Assembly: GCA_001414485.1 (NCBI GenBank) | Contig: LLEY01000241.1 | Span: 1-64,000 of the forward strand | Length of the DNA stretch: 64,000 nucleotides | Source: Calycina herbarum | Lineage: Eukaryota; Ascomycota; Leotiomycetes; Helotiales; Pezizellaceae | Reading direction: 5' to 3' | Shown here: piece after piece, positions 9,970 through 22,047 of the stretch | Layout of the letters: each line of letters opens with the position of its first letter | Position numbering within the stretch: position 1 is the first letter of the stretch | Translations under genes and position numbers: made by a program | Notes under the pieces: generated by a model | The model's input: the letters and a program-made list of their open reading frames with translations, nothing else | Told to the model about the DNA's origin: nothing | Database searches by the model: none

Positions 9970-11713
9970 CTAGTAAGCGAGAGGGTTAGGCCTCTCCCTA
10001 ATTAAAATTCTGGCTTCTAGATCAGGGAAAAGATATTCATGAGCCGCAACATTCGAGGATCTGCCTTTTCCATCGGGAAACTTGAAATCATAGTTGACAA
10101 TCAGATGGGCAACAAGAATCTTGATCGTGTAGACTGCAAAGAATCTCCCAGGACATGAGTATTTACCGTGTCTAAAATGCATGTTGTCTTTGTGAGTTGT
10201 AGCAAACTGGTGTAGATTTCTTTGCCCGGGGTTTTGGCCTTCGCGATAATGTCGAAATCCATCAAATTTATGAGGATTGGGAGAGGCAGACGCAAGGGCG
10301 ATGGGAACCACGAATGACCATGTGAACATCTTTTGGCAACTTCGTGCCATCTGACAAATTGATAGTCTCCTGTGCTGCACGCTTGAAGCCAACTGCTTTT
10401 TATTAGCATCTGCAGCTCAAAGCGAGAAAGGTTACTCACTAAGATAAGACTGGGACGATTGAGTCTCTGCTACTCCTTCATAAAGCTATCTAGTTTCTTC
10501 ATCTTTGTAAGGGTGGTCTTTTTCCACCCGCCATATTCCATTAGTGTCTGCAATATTTCGTCTCGGAGGGCCTCCAGATACTCAGGTCTCGCGACGATAT
10601 CGTACAAGACTTGTGTCGCTGTCATTGAGGTTGTGTGCACAGATGCCAATGCGAGAACCAACAGGCGGTGTACCAACAATCCCGGCTGACCATCTCGTTC
10701 GTTCCAGGCTTCGTCCATCAGCCACTGAAGAAACTCGTTAGGCTTCTCGTATGATGAATTATGTGCTGCTTCCATCAATCTCCGTTCTTGAGCAATGGGC
10801 ACAACTAGCTCTTGGGCTATACGAAGGTTGCGTGAAACTTGCCAAGTTCCAGGAATAATGTAGGAAGTAATACGTTTCAAAAAACCAGGGATAATTCGCA
10901 TTTGAATTGCAACCTTGAATCCACTTTCTGGGAAGTTCCATTGCACTTCGAGCCAACGCTTATTCCGATACAAAGGGAGCACTGAACTTCTTGCAAAGTC
11001 GTGAACAACTAAGCGAACCATTGTGTCAAAGCCAAGGATGGATGCCCATTCATCTGTTGATTTTAAATCAGTAAAGTAATGATAAGTCACAGTGCATTAT
11101 TTTTTCATACCTTTGTATAGAGGTAACTCTTGTGTAAGGCCCCATTTTATTTCCTCGCATATCAACGGAATGAACATTCCCAATTTTGGAGTCAGTCTTG
11201 TTTGAATTGCATGTGTATGCAAGTTTCCACGTAAAAGAATATCGATCGTGTTGTAGTTTCCCTGAAAATTCTACACCAGTTTCAGTAAATTTTGTACAGT
11301 TTTGCGAAGTGTTGAAGCAAACTCACCTCAATATTTGCAATCATGGAGCTTAGCTTTTCTTCGGGTATAGCTCGAAGTTCGTTAACATATTTGTTAGGTA
11401 CAACTAGCATATCATTACCATTGGTTTTGAAAAAGCTATTTTTGTACTGAAAGGATATGTCAGTATTGTAGAAGAAACAAATGCTGTGAATAGTTCACGC
11501 CTTTTGATACCCGTCTTGAAGCAACTCTGTCGCACCCGTCAAGTATATAAGTCTCCTCAAGTAGGCCCACTTCGATCCGACGAATGGAGCATCAAATTCG
11601 GCATTTCCTTGTGGTTTGAAAGTGGAATGTAACCATCTTGCAGACAAGTATATCAATATGAAAGAAGATAACACATAAAAAGAAAGTAGGGAAATGATTT
11701 TCCGATGTTCCAA
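9970..11713 (-). pseudogene. Cytochrome P450-B (ent-kaurene oxidase-like), nonsense mutated
   Basis: P450 of the type found in fungal gibberellin/diterpenoid clusters. Five minus-strand exons can be joined (11713-11501, 11446-11327, 11261-11111, 11053-10440, 10392-9970). Visible parts are an N-terminal membrane segment, DGYQK|YKN, an I-helix LALASVHTTSMTA, the K-helix, PNPHKFDGFR, and the heme loop GKYSCPGRF. The K-helix ExxR reads KE-stop-QRLN, where the expected residue is replaced by TAG at 10472-10470. After intron 4 the open frame runs on, but the familiar sequence (NLSDGTKLPKD) is in the next frame, so two opposing frameshifts scramble about 30 residues. The first intron has a GC rather than GT donor (AAAAG|GCGTGA). 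It is divergent with the MFS gene. Confidence 0.8.
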
Positions 11714-12446
11714 TAGATGAACTGATTGATGTTGCGTTCCGAGTGTTGTTCATTTTGATGGCTTTCAAAAATGGAAAGTCTTGTTATCACAAAAATCTCA
11801 CACAAGAAAGGCAGCGAGGAAGGTATGGCATAGAGAACCAACACCCCGTTTGAATATTTAGGTGCAATCATAAGGTACGGATCATTCAAGAGGCTGACGA
11901 AATCCCTGCCATACAAACTATCAGCCTGGGAGTTTGCATCGCTTCGCCTTACGCTATGTTAAACCGGACTTATGATGTGACGGTGTGAGTGACACCAACT
12001 CGAAAGATACTGAAGATTCTGAATGCCAAGCTGCGATCGTAGTTGATGCATTTTGCATTCGACAGCGAGGACCGGAACTGCACTAGAGATATGCCGGCCG
12101 CCACCTTCCGGTTTGAGGTGACTTTTTCAGCGTTGCTATTCATATTTATGGAGCTAACACGGGCTGAATACCAAGGGTTGCAGTGGATCCAACATTGCCC
12201 CACTCAAGTCTTAAGCGAGCCCAGAACAGGGGCAGTGAGGTTCAGGAATTAGTGAAACACGGAAAAAGTGATGTTGGTGTTGGTGTGTCTTGCATACCAA
12301 AAAATCATATTATTAGCAACTCACGGCAAGTTCGTCTCAATTGCCGTGCAAGGGACTGAAAAGCAACAACCGCGAAGATAGGGAGTTTTGACGAAGCCCA
12401 AGTAAAACCGAGGAAGGAAAGAAATACCCATCCTGACGTCGCCGCA
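11714..12446. other. Divergent promoter region, P450-B / MFS transporter
   Basis: A 730-bp spacer between a leftward and a rightward gene of the same cluster, so it should hold both promoters. Open frames in it (11653-11916, 11970-12203, 12043-12252) overlap one another without domains. No specific factor site was identified. Confidence 0.45.
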
Positions 12447-14931
12447 ATGGCTGTAGAACACCCAAGTCAAATCGAGGTTGCTTCTGTGGGTGGGAGCGCC
12501 CCTTCCACAGAAGCGTGTGATAAAAAGAGCGAGAAGCAACAGGAAGCAACAGCCAACCCCATGGATGAAGAAAAATCAGGAAAAGTTGAGGCTGGAGAAA
12601 ACATGGGCTCAGAACCCACCACCACTCCGGCTCCGAAAGAACGCAAGATATTTGGTATCAAAGTAAGAAATTTTGGTTGCCTCTTTGGAATGAAGTCCGC
12701 GGCTAATGGAAACGTTATGTAACAGTGGATCTTGATCGTGCTGGCCATTTATTCCAATTTGCTCTTTTATGCAATTGATAATACGATTGTAGCAGTCATA
12801 CAACCAGTGAGTTAGTTCATCGGCATTTTCAAAGAATCACGAGGGAGACTTATTTTGCAGGTGATTGTTCGTCAATTCGGACACGTTCAAAACTTGCCAT
12901 GGATCTCAGTTGGGTAGGTATTTTCTTGTTTATTTTTGGGTTAGGTCAGCGTATCATACAGTTGCTGACCGAAAATTCATAAAAGTTTTCTCATGGCTGG
13001 AACCGCCACGGCCTTGATCAATGGAAAGTTGTTTGGAGCTTTCAACGCAAAGCACCTATATATCTCGGTATGATCGAGTAACAAGTTTAATTGGTTCTTG
13101 GATTTCTAACCCAATATCACACTAGTTCTCTCTCATTTTTCTCGTTGGCTCTGTGGTCTGTGGGGTGGCGAGAAACTTGCCAACCTTGATTGTTGGACGT
13201 GTTATCGGTGGTATTGGGGTAAGTTCACACAAAAACATTGTATTCTACTACGTCACAACTTGGCTAATTTCTTTATAAAGGGAACCGGAATGTATCTTGG
13301 TGCTTTAACATTAATCTCTGTGAATACTAGCGCGAAAGAAACCCCCGAGTATATGGGATACCTGTAGGACTTTTGCGCCCCGAATATTCTTCGATAATTA
13401 ATTCTGTATATAGTGCTCTAGTCTGGGGGTTCGGTTCTGTCATCGGGCCACTTATTGGTGGCGCTTTTGTTGAAAGCAAAGCCACTTGGAGATGGGTGAG
13501 CGTATCACCCTCTTGTTGGTTTAGCAAGTACTCACTATTTTGTAGGGTTTTTACATCAATGCTCCGGTCATTGGAGTATTTATTCCGATATATTTGTACC
13601 TTGTGCCCTCCTACAACCCACAACTCAGTTCCGGAATCTCTTCCAAAATACTTCAAATTGACTGGATGGGAGCTCTGCTGAGCTCTACGGCATTCGTCGC
13701 AGGCATCATGTCTATCAACTATGGAGGTACACTATACGACTGGAACAGTGGTCGAATAATTGCTCTATTCGTCGTCTCTGGGAGTTATTTCTTGGCATTA
13801 TTTCTTCAGCAGTATTATTGTGTTAAGACTACTCGTGCACTTAGAGTTCTTCCAATCCATTTGTTGATGGTTAAAGATATGATATTGTGCTTCGTATGTC
13901 AAGGTATGAATGTATATCGATGAATATTGCTTCGCCGTTAATTTTTCTAGTTGCTGTTGCAATAATCGTTCCAGTGCCTTTGTACTATCTACCTATTTTT
14001 TTTCAGTTCGCGAAGGTATGTAAATTCCTGGAATAACGGGAGGAGGAAATATCATGATATCCGTTCAAAATACTGACATGAAAAGGGGGATTCGGCATTG
14101 AGAGCTGGCATCAAAACACTCCCGTTGATTGCGACTTGGGTAACGTCAAGTGCCTTTAGAGGGAAGATGATGGGCAAACTGGGCTGGTACCAACCATGGT
14201 ATATTGTTGGGAGTATTTTGAATATTTTGGCTGGAGTTTTTCTATGCACGTGCTTCCTTACATTTCTTTTCTTTCTTCTGAAACCGTTCTTTGAAAATAA
14301 TACTAACGGACCAAAAACAAAAAACAGCGCGTGTTACTATCGATACACCAAACGAGGTAATCTATGGCCTTGAAATTTTGTCCGGAATTGGCACTGGGTG
14401 TTATGGGCAGGCTGGCTTCGCCGTAGCGCAGCAACTCGTCCCTCCTACTGATATTCACCGCAGCATCTCCTTGATGCTAATTGGTAAGCTTCTAAATCTT
14501 AAATACGAAAGAAATATTGACTCTAGCGTTTCAGCTCAGCTTACCGGGACCACTCTCGGGTTAGCACTCGCAGGTGCAATTTTTCAAAACTTTTCTCTCA
14601 CACACATTCGAGCAATACTGCCTGGTCTATCTACTGCACAACTCAGTCGTATCATAACAGATGCAGCGAGCATATCTGAAATCGGAATTGATGAAGGCCA
14701 ACGGATTCGAGTTTTACATTCGCTTGCCATTGCTTCGGCTAACACGTATGATTACCGGAAAACACTCATTTTTCTGTTTCCGTTCTGACTGTTTGACAGA
14801 TACATTTTGATTTACGCGGCAGCGGGGTTTTCCCTTGTTTGCTCAATGCTTTTCACTGTAAGTTAATGCAAATCCCCGTTTGGTAATAAGTACGCTAACA
14901 TCAAAATGTCCAGCCTCGCAAACTCTGGTAA
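12447..14931 (+). CDS. MFS transporter (DHA14-type), probable frameshift in exon 11
   Basis: Major facilitator efflux pump of the 14-helix drug/toxin type, probably once exporting the cluster product. Fourteen exons were placed: 12447-12662, 12726-12806, 12861-12913, 12986-13067, 13126-13218, 13281-13363, 13414-13495, 13546-13903, 13951-14015, 14086-14249, 14328-14483, 14535-14745, 14800-14857 and 14914-14931. They give about 572 residues. Visible are a hydrophilic 70-residue N-terminus, FYAIDNTIVA, GRVIGGIGGTG, WGFGSVIGPLIGGAF (motif C), KATWRW and GLALAGAIFQN. All junctions keep frame except exon 10 to 11, where the acceptor cag|cgcgtg is one base out of phase. This is consistent with loss of CG from a CGCGCG run near 14328. 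If real, the last four helices are lost; a missed splice site is the alternative. Confidence 0.8.
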
Positions 14932-15174
14932 GATCAAGCAAGCATGGGTTAGGTTTTGGCTGCAGAGATTGGACATGCTGTCGTATCTCTCAGATAATCT
15001 TAATACCAAAATGGTTGAATCGGTAGCTCGTTCTTCAAAATAAATAAGATGTTTGTCGCCGGAAGGGTTCGCACACATGGCCGATCGAGGAATACATGAA
15101 TCAAAGGTGGAATGAATACAACGCTTCTCAACGAAAGTTTTCCTCTGATATTTGTTGCTAAGCCTACTCTAAGC

Positions 15175-16977
15175 CTACGCAATATGTCTCTTCAACGTGA
15201 TCTTTTGCAATGCGCTCACTTGATTCTTCTCCCCCATTATCACGTTTGCAGGTCTCTCGGTTTGACCATCCGGAAAATTAATCTCGAACTCTAGTAACAG
15301 CACCATTAACAACAATTTGATCTGGGCACTAACCCAGAAACGACCAGGGCAAGCAAATTTCCCGACACCCGAAGAAGGAATTTCGGCACTCAAGGAAGCG
15401 AACTGATGCCTCTCTTCCTGTCCCTTTTCCTGTCGCAATTTGAAGAAACGGAGACCATCAAATATCTCGGGGTCGTGCATCATAGGGTAATGTGTCATGG
15501 AAATATATGTTGATGCAGGGAGGATGACCCCATTAGACAGTTGAAGTGGGACGGCAAGTCGTCGATTAAAAGTCACTAATTTTGTAGTGTAGTTAGCAGT
15601 TGTAACAGGACATGAAAGTAAGTATGTGTTAGTCTAACGTACTCAGTCCCGCAGTATTGAGGCGGTTATACTCCTTAATAAAGCTGTCGGTCTTTCTTAA
15701 ACTAGTAGGTGTTGCTAGTTTAATGCCACCATGTGCTGTTATTGCTTCAACTATCTCTTCTCTCAACATCGTTATATACTTAGGTCTAACACAAAGATCC
15801 AAGATGACATTGGTAGCTGCTTCTGCGCTTGTGTGAATTGCTGCCATGTTGAGAAATAGCATTCGTTTCACGATTTGATCTGTCTCTGAGTCATGCCCTT
15901 GCGCCGTGTCGATCAACCATTGCAACATGTCACCATGTTTCTGTCCGTCATCGGCAGAACCATTCACAGATTTTGCAGAGCTACTTTTGGTGAGTGTGGA
16001 GCGATTCTCAAACCGTGGAAGTAATAGTCTCCGAGCTACTACAAAACGGGCGCGAATCTGGCGAACCGAGGATAAAAAGGGGGCGACGATTGGATGAAAG
16101 ATGCGGTAGAGAGTTTTCAGGTCATTCATTACATTAGACACGCTTATTGAGTACTAGTTAGCCTGCTCCTGTTAGAATCCGATAGGTGGTTTTCATACTC
16201 CATAGTACATATATCCTGTTGCTGTGGCCAACCAATCCGGATCTCGGCAAAGATCTGAACCCACAAAAACACAGGCGGTAGCACTTGTAATGTTTTCAAT
16301 CACTGGCAAAAACGCGGGTAAGGATTACAAATCTTAGACAGGAATATGTTAGCGGTGATACTGTATTAAAATTCAAGTCTTGGGTATTTACTTACCATTT
16401 TTACTCCCGACCTTTTCAAGCTTTCGATTCAAGGTTAAGAGGATTTCGTCAAACACCGGTTGAGCGAGGCGACCTGATATCTCGAAAGATCAATATTTTC
16501 AAAGAGGGTGGGGGCAGTTACTCTGATATTACTCACCTATGTTTTGAGACAGTTGGCTGGCGCAAACCACGAATTGGAAATCGCCTTGTTCGACGATGTC
16601 CATCCCAGTGTACTCTCCGGCATGTCTTATTGTGGCAGTTAATTGTAGCTCTGAGCGAGATAGAGAGCTAAAATACTTCATGAAATTTCTCGATACAATG
16701 ACCCGATCCATGTCCGTAGTCCAAAGTGAATATAAACCATCTTTATACTGATTCTGTCAGCTGATATAGTTTTCACGTGATATAGCAAGCTGTGACCCAC
16801 CCCAAGCTAGAGACTGTGACTATAGAAATGACTTTTTGTTGTGTTTCCTAGTAAACCTGGCTTTGGTCCAATTCGAGGAATACCCACGACTTTTTGCTGC
16901 CAAAAAACACGCCGGGAGAGCAAGCTCCAGAGGATGAAAGCGCCAACAAACAAACTGAAGAAAACGGAGGCAATCAT
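15175..16977 (-). pseudogene. Cytochrome P450-C (CYP68-like), probably defective
   Basis: P450 related to those of gibberellin clusters. Minus-strand pieces are: an N-terminal exon from 16977 (MIASVFF...GPKPGLLGN); 16747-16537 (YKDGLYSLWT through VVCASQLSQNIG); 16473-16396; about 16303-16199; 16153-15643; and 15575-15175. The I-helix AAIHTSAEAATN, ExxR as KEYNRLN and the heme loop GKFACPGRFW are all intact. After the first exon the frame meets TAG (SHSL-stop). The 20-30 residues normally leading to GYQK are absent before YKDG, which suggests a deletion. Between the third and fourth pieces one acceptor choice gives a TAA, another does not. Defective status is therefore likely but less certain than for P450-A and B. 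Confidence 0.7.
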
Positions 16978-17430
16978 CTTCAACAGAAGCTGTGTCAGAC
17001 AGGTTCAATTCCTTCTCTCTTCGGAAACGGAACTCAATTGTGTTGGTTGCGATGAATGAAGGCCACGCGTGGATGAGATTCATTACGGGACGTGTTGGTG
17101 TTTTGTGGCATTCTAGAAACACCAGGTTCCAAGCAAGGGTGTTGTCAACGGATCATCATACTTTTGCCCAAAAGAACTTCCAACAGGATTTCTGCAGGCA
17201 ATTGTTATTGATTACGAGTGGGCAAGTACCTCGAAGGGTGTTTCGAAGGGGAAGTTCGCGACGAAGTGAAGTCATTTCAATCTTCAGAAAAGCATTCTTT
17301 GGCGCCCAACCTCCCAAGTGGGGTTACAATGTGGGGCATTTCTAGAGGGGGGCGGGCGTGTACATATATGTTGGAAGGCTGGCCCAACTAGAGAAGTCCT
17401 TGAAAAATCACTCACATGTTGGATAATATA
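16978..17430. other. Intergenic, upstream of P450-C
   Basis: Divergent spacer between P450-C (leftward) and the remnant at 17431. A plus-strand frame (16992-17345) has no domain. Nothing else seen. Confidence 0.35.
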
Positions 17431-17910
17431 ATGTCGAAGATGGGCAACCCTTGTTCGCGGAGGTACAGCGACTATGATATGCCTATCAACGAACCAACAG
17501 GTATGCTCTGGGAGTCCTGGAACTGCAAGCTCTCATTTAACAGATTCATCTACGCATAGAAATTGAACCAACACTGAAGATACCTGCATAATCTCTGTTA
17601 AATCATGGCCCCAGGAAGAGATCAGCACTGTCTGGGAGCGAATGGAGATATACGATATCGGACATCCTGCCGCTGAAGAACACAAGTCCTGGGGTCACTA
17701 TGTAAGGTAACTGCGTGAACTTTTACGTTCGTGAGTTCCAGTCTATGTTACCGAGGCCTTGAGTGATCTATTGATAGATTTCATGTGCTAGAAGACATCA
17801 TCGAGCTTGACAAGCAGTCCTTTTTGCCACATGATATTTTCGGTAACCATGTTGATATTTTTACCGTATATATCACCATTATGGTTGTTTTTTCATTACT
17901 ACTTCCTTAA
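17431..17910 (+). pseudogene. Unrecognised gene remnant before the diterpene synthase
   Basis: Three pieces can be joined with plausible introns (17492-17541, about 17707-17777). They start MSKMGNPCSRRYSDYD and run through SWPQEEISTVWERMEIYD, then GHYVR|FHVLEDIIELDK. An in-frame TGA interrupts it just after the first intron (THRN-stop). Amino-acid composition and splice signals look like real coding sequence, but I do not recognise the family. It is not the GGPP synthase expected in such clusters, as no DDxxD motif is visible. It could be the eroded remainder of another cluster enzyme. Confidence 0.35.
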
Positions 17911-18044
17911 TTTGCTTCAATCTTCACATAATAAGGATTTATTCTCTAGCACCGCAAATAAAAGTCCAACCTACATCTATTTTCCATTTCTCCAGACGAG
18001 CATTTTTCAAAGTTCAAACCGTCACGGGAGATACTAGAGCGAAA

Positions 18045-21000
18045 ATGAACCCCTTTGAGCAACAAGCACGTCTTCTCATCTGTCGTTTGTCGAATGAGTC
18101 TGTTTGATCATGCGGAAACGGTTCCATGTCACCGCCTATCTACGACACTGTTTGGGTGTCAATTATCTCACGAACAACCACACATGGTACATATTGGGTT
18201 TTCCGGAATGCTTCCAGTATATACTCAATACTCAGCAGCCAGATGGGAGTTGGCAATCATATAATTCACAGGTGGACGGAATTATGAATACCGCAGCTTC
18301 GCTTCTCGCTCTGATGAAGCATTCTTCGATCCCTTTGGAGAAGGAGAAAGGCCACTTTCCTACGAAGAACTACTCTCGCCTCACTTTGGCGACGGAAAGC
18401 CTTAAAAAACTACTTTCCTCATGGGATGTGTCTACTTTCAATCATGTTGAGTTTGAGATTCTGGTTCCATCACTTCTAGCGCTGCTCGAAGATCATGGTA
18501 TCAAGTTTGATTTTCCTGGAAGAAACCACCTTATTACGGAATGGAGAACAGGCGATAGGCTCATCGATCATAAGTTTTCAGTTACAGATCACCTAAGCAC
18601 TTTAAGAACCACCGCTATCGAGCTATTCTCTACGTTTTCATATGCCTATTACTCTCAAGCTCCTCCCTCTAGCTAGCTACCTATTCTCTCTTTCAAGAAA
18701 TTCTCTATATTTACTACTCCCTACCTTATCGGTTTAGGAGGAAGAAGGGAGACGGGAGAGGGGTTAGGGCTAGACGTCTTATAACTACTATACTAATTTA
18801 GATATTTTATATAACCTTTCTTATATTTCCTCTCTAATTTAGGAAAGGCGCCCGCTTTAAGCTAGGCGTAAAAGCCCTATATAATCTCCTGCTTTTATAA
18901 TCGCGATTACTCCTTCTTCTTCTTTTCCGAAACTATAGTAAGGTAGCGAGGTAGCGTAGAAGCGTAGAAGATTAGGAGCCTAGGAGCTAGACCTTAAGAG
19001 AGTATAAGTATAGAGAAGCAGAGAAGCGTGTTTGTAAAGAGCGAAAGCAAAGTCCCTCCTAATAAAAGATTTATAATTAAAAACTTATAATCGATGAGCC
19101 TATCGCCTATTCTCCATTCCATACCTTATACAACTTAACCAACAAAAGTTGCGTAAATTCAAACCCGAGTGGATTTATGGCTCTGCAAATACTGCTCTGC
19201 ACTCTTTAGAAGCTTTTGTGGGAAAGATCGATTTCGATAAAGTCATCTCCCGTAAAACTAATGGGAGCTTGATGGCATCACCGGCTTCTACAGCGGCCTA
19301 CTTGATGAATTGTACTGTTTGGGATTACGAGTCCGAGAGCTATTTGAGGAGTGCTATAAGCGAAGGATCTGGTAAAGGGAATGGCAGCATTCCGTGTGCC
19401 TTTCCAACTACCTTTTTCGAAGTGACTTGGGTAAGTTTTTTTGCACAGTTCTTGACACGAAATATTGCTAAGTCAATTCCAGGTGGTTCCAGCCCTTTTG
19501 AAAGCCGGGTTCACAACTCAATGTTTGGGAAAATATAACTTGAGCATTCTGCAAGGAATCCTTGAAGCGGGTCTTACACCCAGCAATGTGATAAGTTTTG
19601 GTAGGAATATCAGCGATACCCAATGCTAAGAGGCATATACTAAAATTTCTCAGCGCCGTTGTTACTTCTAGATGCTGATGATACTGCCAAAGTGATACTC
19701 ACAACCTCCCTTCTTGGAAAGAATTTCAGTCCTGATCAGATGATTGCCACGTTTGAGCTTGAAACCCACTTTCAAACGTATGCTCATCAGAGGACTGCCA
19801 GCTTCAGCACGAACTGCAATGTTTTGAATGCACTTCTACATCTTCCTAGTGTCAATCAATATATCAATCAGGTGGAAAAAACCGTACTTTTTCTCTGTAA
19901 GTGTTGGGCAACAGGAGACATAGGCGACAAATGGGTAACATTTTCAGGCAATCCCTTGCCGTGAAAATACATTCTGACCTTTTGAGTATAGAATCTTTCC
20001 ATATATTACCCAATGATGCTTCTGGCCCAAACGTTCCGACCGCTTCTTGTTCTTTGGGACCAAGGACAAGTTTCGGGTCTAAAAGAAGAGAGACTACGTC
20101 ATCAAACACCTCTCGTACTCCTTCAAATTCTTCATCGGACACTACATTGGCAGAATTCCGATAGATCATGGGGGCAAGGAAACAAGTGCGAAGTAACAGC
20201 ATATGCTGTGCTTACACTTGTCGACACTTCAGGCCTCTCGTTGTTTGCAGGGTTGGTTGAGAACCTCAAGACTAGCTTACAAGCTGGCCTACGATTTCTA
20301 GAGCAATCGCGTTCAACATGGGAAGAGCCAAATTACACATGGATTAAAAAAGTTACATACAGCTCTAACGTACTTTCTGCCACGTATTGCTTGGCAGCAT
20401 GCTATGCGGCAACCACTTTGCTGGAGTCCCTACACTATGGCTGGAAATCGTCAACAAAAGAATTGGTGGGTGTCCCCGAGCCGAAATTAGAAGGACTGTG
20501 TCGTTTTTTCTCGAAGATACCATTATTTAGAGACCAGCCCCCTTGGAAGCTCCATGCTTCACTCATGGAAGCTTTTATTTTTCTGCCCCGTCTCCAAAAA
20601 GCCCGCCTGGAGATATTTCCCAGAATAGATATGGCCAAAGATGAATATCTTGAGTATATTCCTTTTACATGGACCAGCTGCAATAACATAGGGGCTTTCC
20701 TCGAACTGGACCTATTGTGGGACATGATGGTAATATCAGTGTTGAACTATCAGGCAGATGAGTTCATGGAATCTGTTGTTGGCACCCACTTCTCCGGGGA
20801 ACTAGAACTTGCAGAAGATCTGATCAAATCTATATTCGCGAGACCAAAAAGTAGCCTAGTGGCCCCAGACAAAGAGAGGCTATTGCCTAGCCCACCGCTC
20901 TCGGAAAAATCTTCTAGCGACAACATCTGCGTTAGTGGTGCCGAAATCGTGAGAAAACCTTTGGAGAAATTTGTCCGCTTCATTCTCGACCACGAAAGAA

Positions 21001-21632
21001 TTCAAAACGCATCGACATTTATGCTTCACCATCTCACCAAGCAACTAAAATATTTCCTTCTAGCACACCTTAAACAATGCGTCGACAATGCGGCATTATC
21101 CGACCAGCAGCAGAGGTCCAACAATGGCACTTTTGGTTCCTCGCTTAGCCACTGGGCCTGGATCCACACCATTTCAGCAACGCACACCTCATGTCCATAC
21201 TCATGGGAATGGATACAATGTCGTATCACCACTGAAGAAGATATTCCTTTCACCACAGCAACTGCCGAGTATTTATCTTCCGAGCTCGCTGCGCACCTCT
21301 CGGCAATGTGTCGGATGTACAACGATTTTGGCTCGATCTCTCGTGATAAAGAGGAAGGCAACTTGAACAGCATCAACTTTCTTGAATTTGGGACGAGTGT
21401 ACTAGGGTGCTTGTCGGGGAATCCGAAAGAAGTTGGTATACTCAAGTTAGAAGGGAAAAAGGCAAAACTTTTCGCCATCGCGGAATATGAACGAGCGAAC
21501 GTGGTTGATTTGCAAACTCGCTTACTACCGCTTGTAAGCAGTCGTACTCAAGGCATGCTCAAGCTATTTGCTGATACCGATTTATACGGACAAATGTATG
21601 TAGCACGAGATATTGCAAGCAGGATGAAGTAA
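18045..21632 (+). pseudogene. Bifunctional diterpene synthase (CPS/KS-type), disrupted
   Basis: Fungal copalyl diphosphate synthase/kaurene synthase-type enzyme. The family turns GGPP into a labdane diphosphate (class II site) and then a polycyclic diterpene (class I site). Class II motif DADDTA is at 19671-19688, the class I acidic motif DEFME at 20757-20771, and the NDFGSISRDKE metal-binding motif at about 21321. Introns are 19431-19482, 19601-19653 and 19935-19991; the last exon is 19992-21632. From PDGSW to the stop the sequence reads well once a 589-bp transposon (18535-19123) is ignored. Upstream, TGA at 18105-18107 follows NESV, and one T appears lost near 18200 (YDTVWVSII in one frame, PECFQYIL in the next). 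Three independent lesions make it a pseudogene. The product (kaurene or another skeleton) cannot be told by eye. Confidence 0.9.
18535..19123. mobile_element. MITE-like DNA element inside the diterpene synthase
   Basis: A 589-bp insertion with terminal inverted repeats of about 50-55 bp. The left end is TACGGAATGGAGAACAGGCG...; the right end is the reverse complement with C-to-T changes, ending ...CTCCATTCCATA. It is flanked by the 6-bp direct repeat CCTTAT (18529-18534 and 19124-19129). Removing the element and one CCTTAT restores an unbroken frame (RNHLIQLNQQ then KLRKFKPEW). The interior is AT-rich with no transposase, so it is non-autonomous. Superfamily not determined. Confidence 0.85.
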
Positions 21633-22047
21633 CTGTTAGTGGGCGAGCTGTCAGAACAAATTACGATGAAGACAATGTTATTTCATAATATATCATCCGT
21701 TATTTTTGTTTTCCTTTCCTTCGAGGTTAATCCAAACAAGAGTTCCATTAGTAGAAGTATCACGAAAACATCTGTTCATCGTTATTAGACATTTGAACAG
21801 ACCAATCTTGTTCCGGATCCACATCGTTCTCCATCTAGTTCTTCTTCTACTGCTCCAATTTGACTTTGTTCCGGTTATTCCTGGTTGTCTTCTTCCTCCT
21901 CTTCTTGCGCTCCTCTCGTTTACTTCTTCCTTGTTTGGCCTGTGAAATCCACGAAGATTGCGGCACATGAGCGTGTCAGAAACCCTCTGAACCATCACAG
22001 ATAGAAGATAGACTGCAGCTTCCTCTTGAGTCTTCGCATCTAACGTG
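21633..22047. other. Intergenic, right edge of diterpenoid cluster
   Basis: 3' flank of the diterpene synthase. A minus-strand frame (22079-21693, 128 residues, Arg-rich end) contains a stretch TQEEAAVYLLSVMVQRVSD that looks protein-like, but I recognise no domain. It may belong with the remnant at 22048-22173 in another frame. Confidence 0.35.

Noticed and set aside
18104..18676. Separate 190-residue protein
   Set aside because: It is the shifted-frame N-terminal part of the diterpene synthase running into the inserted element.
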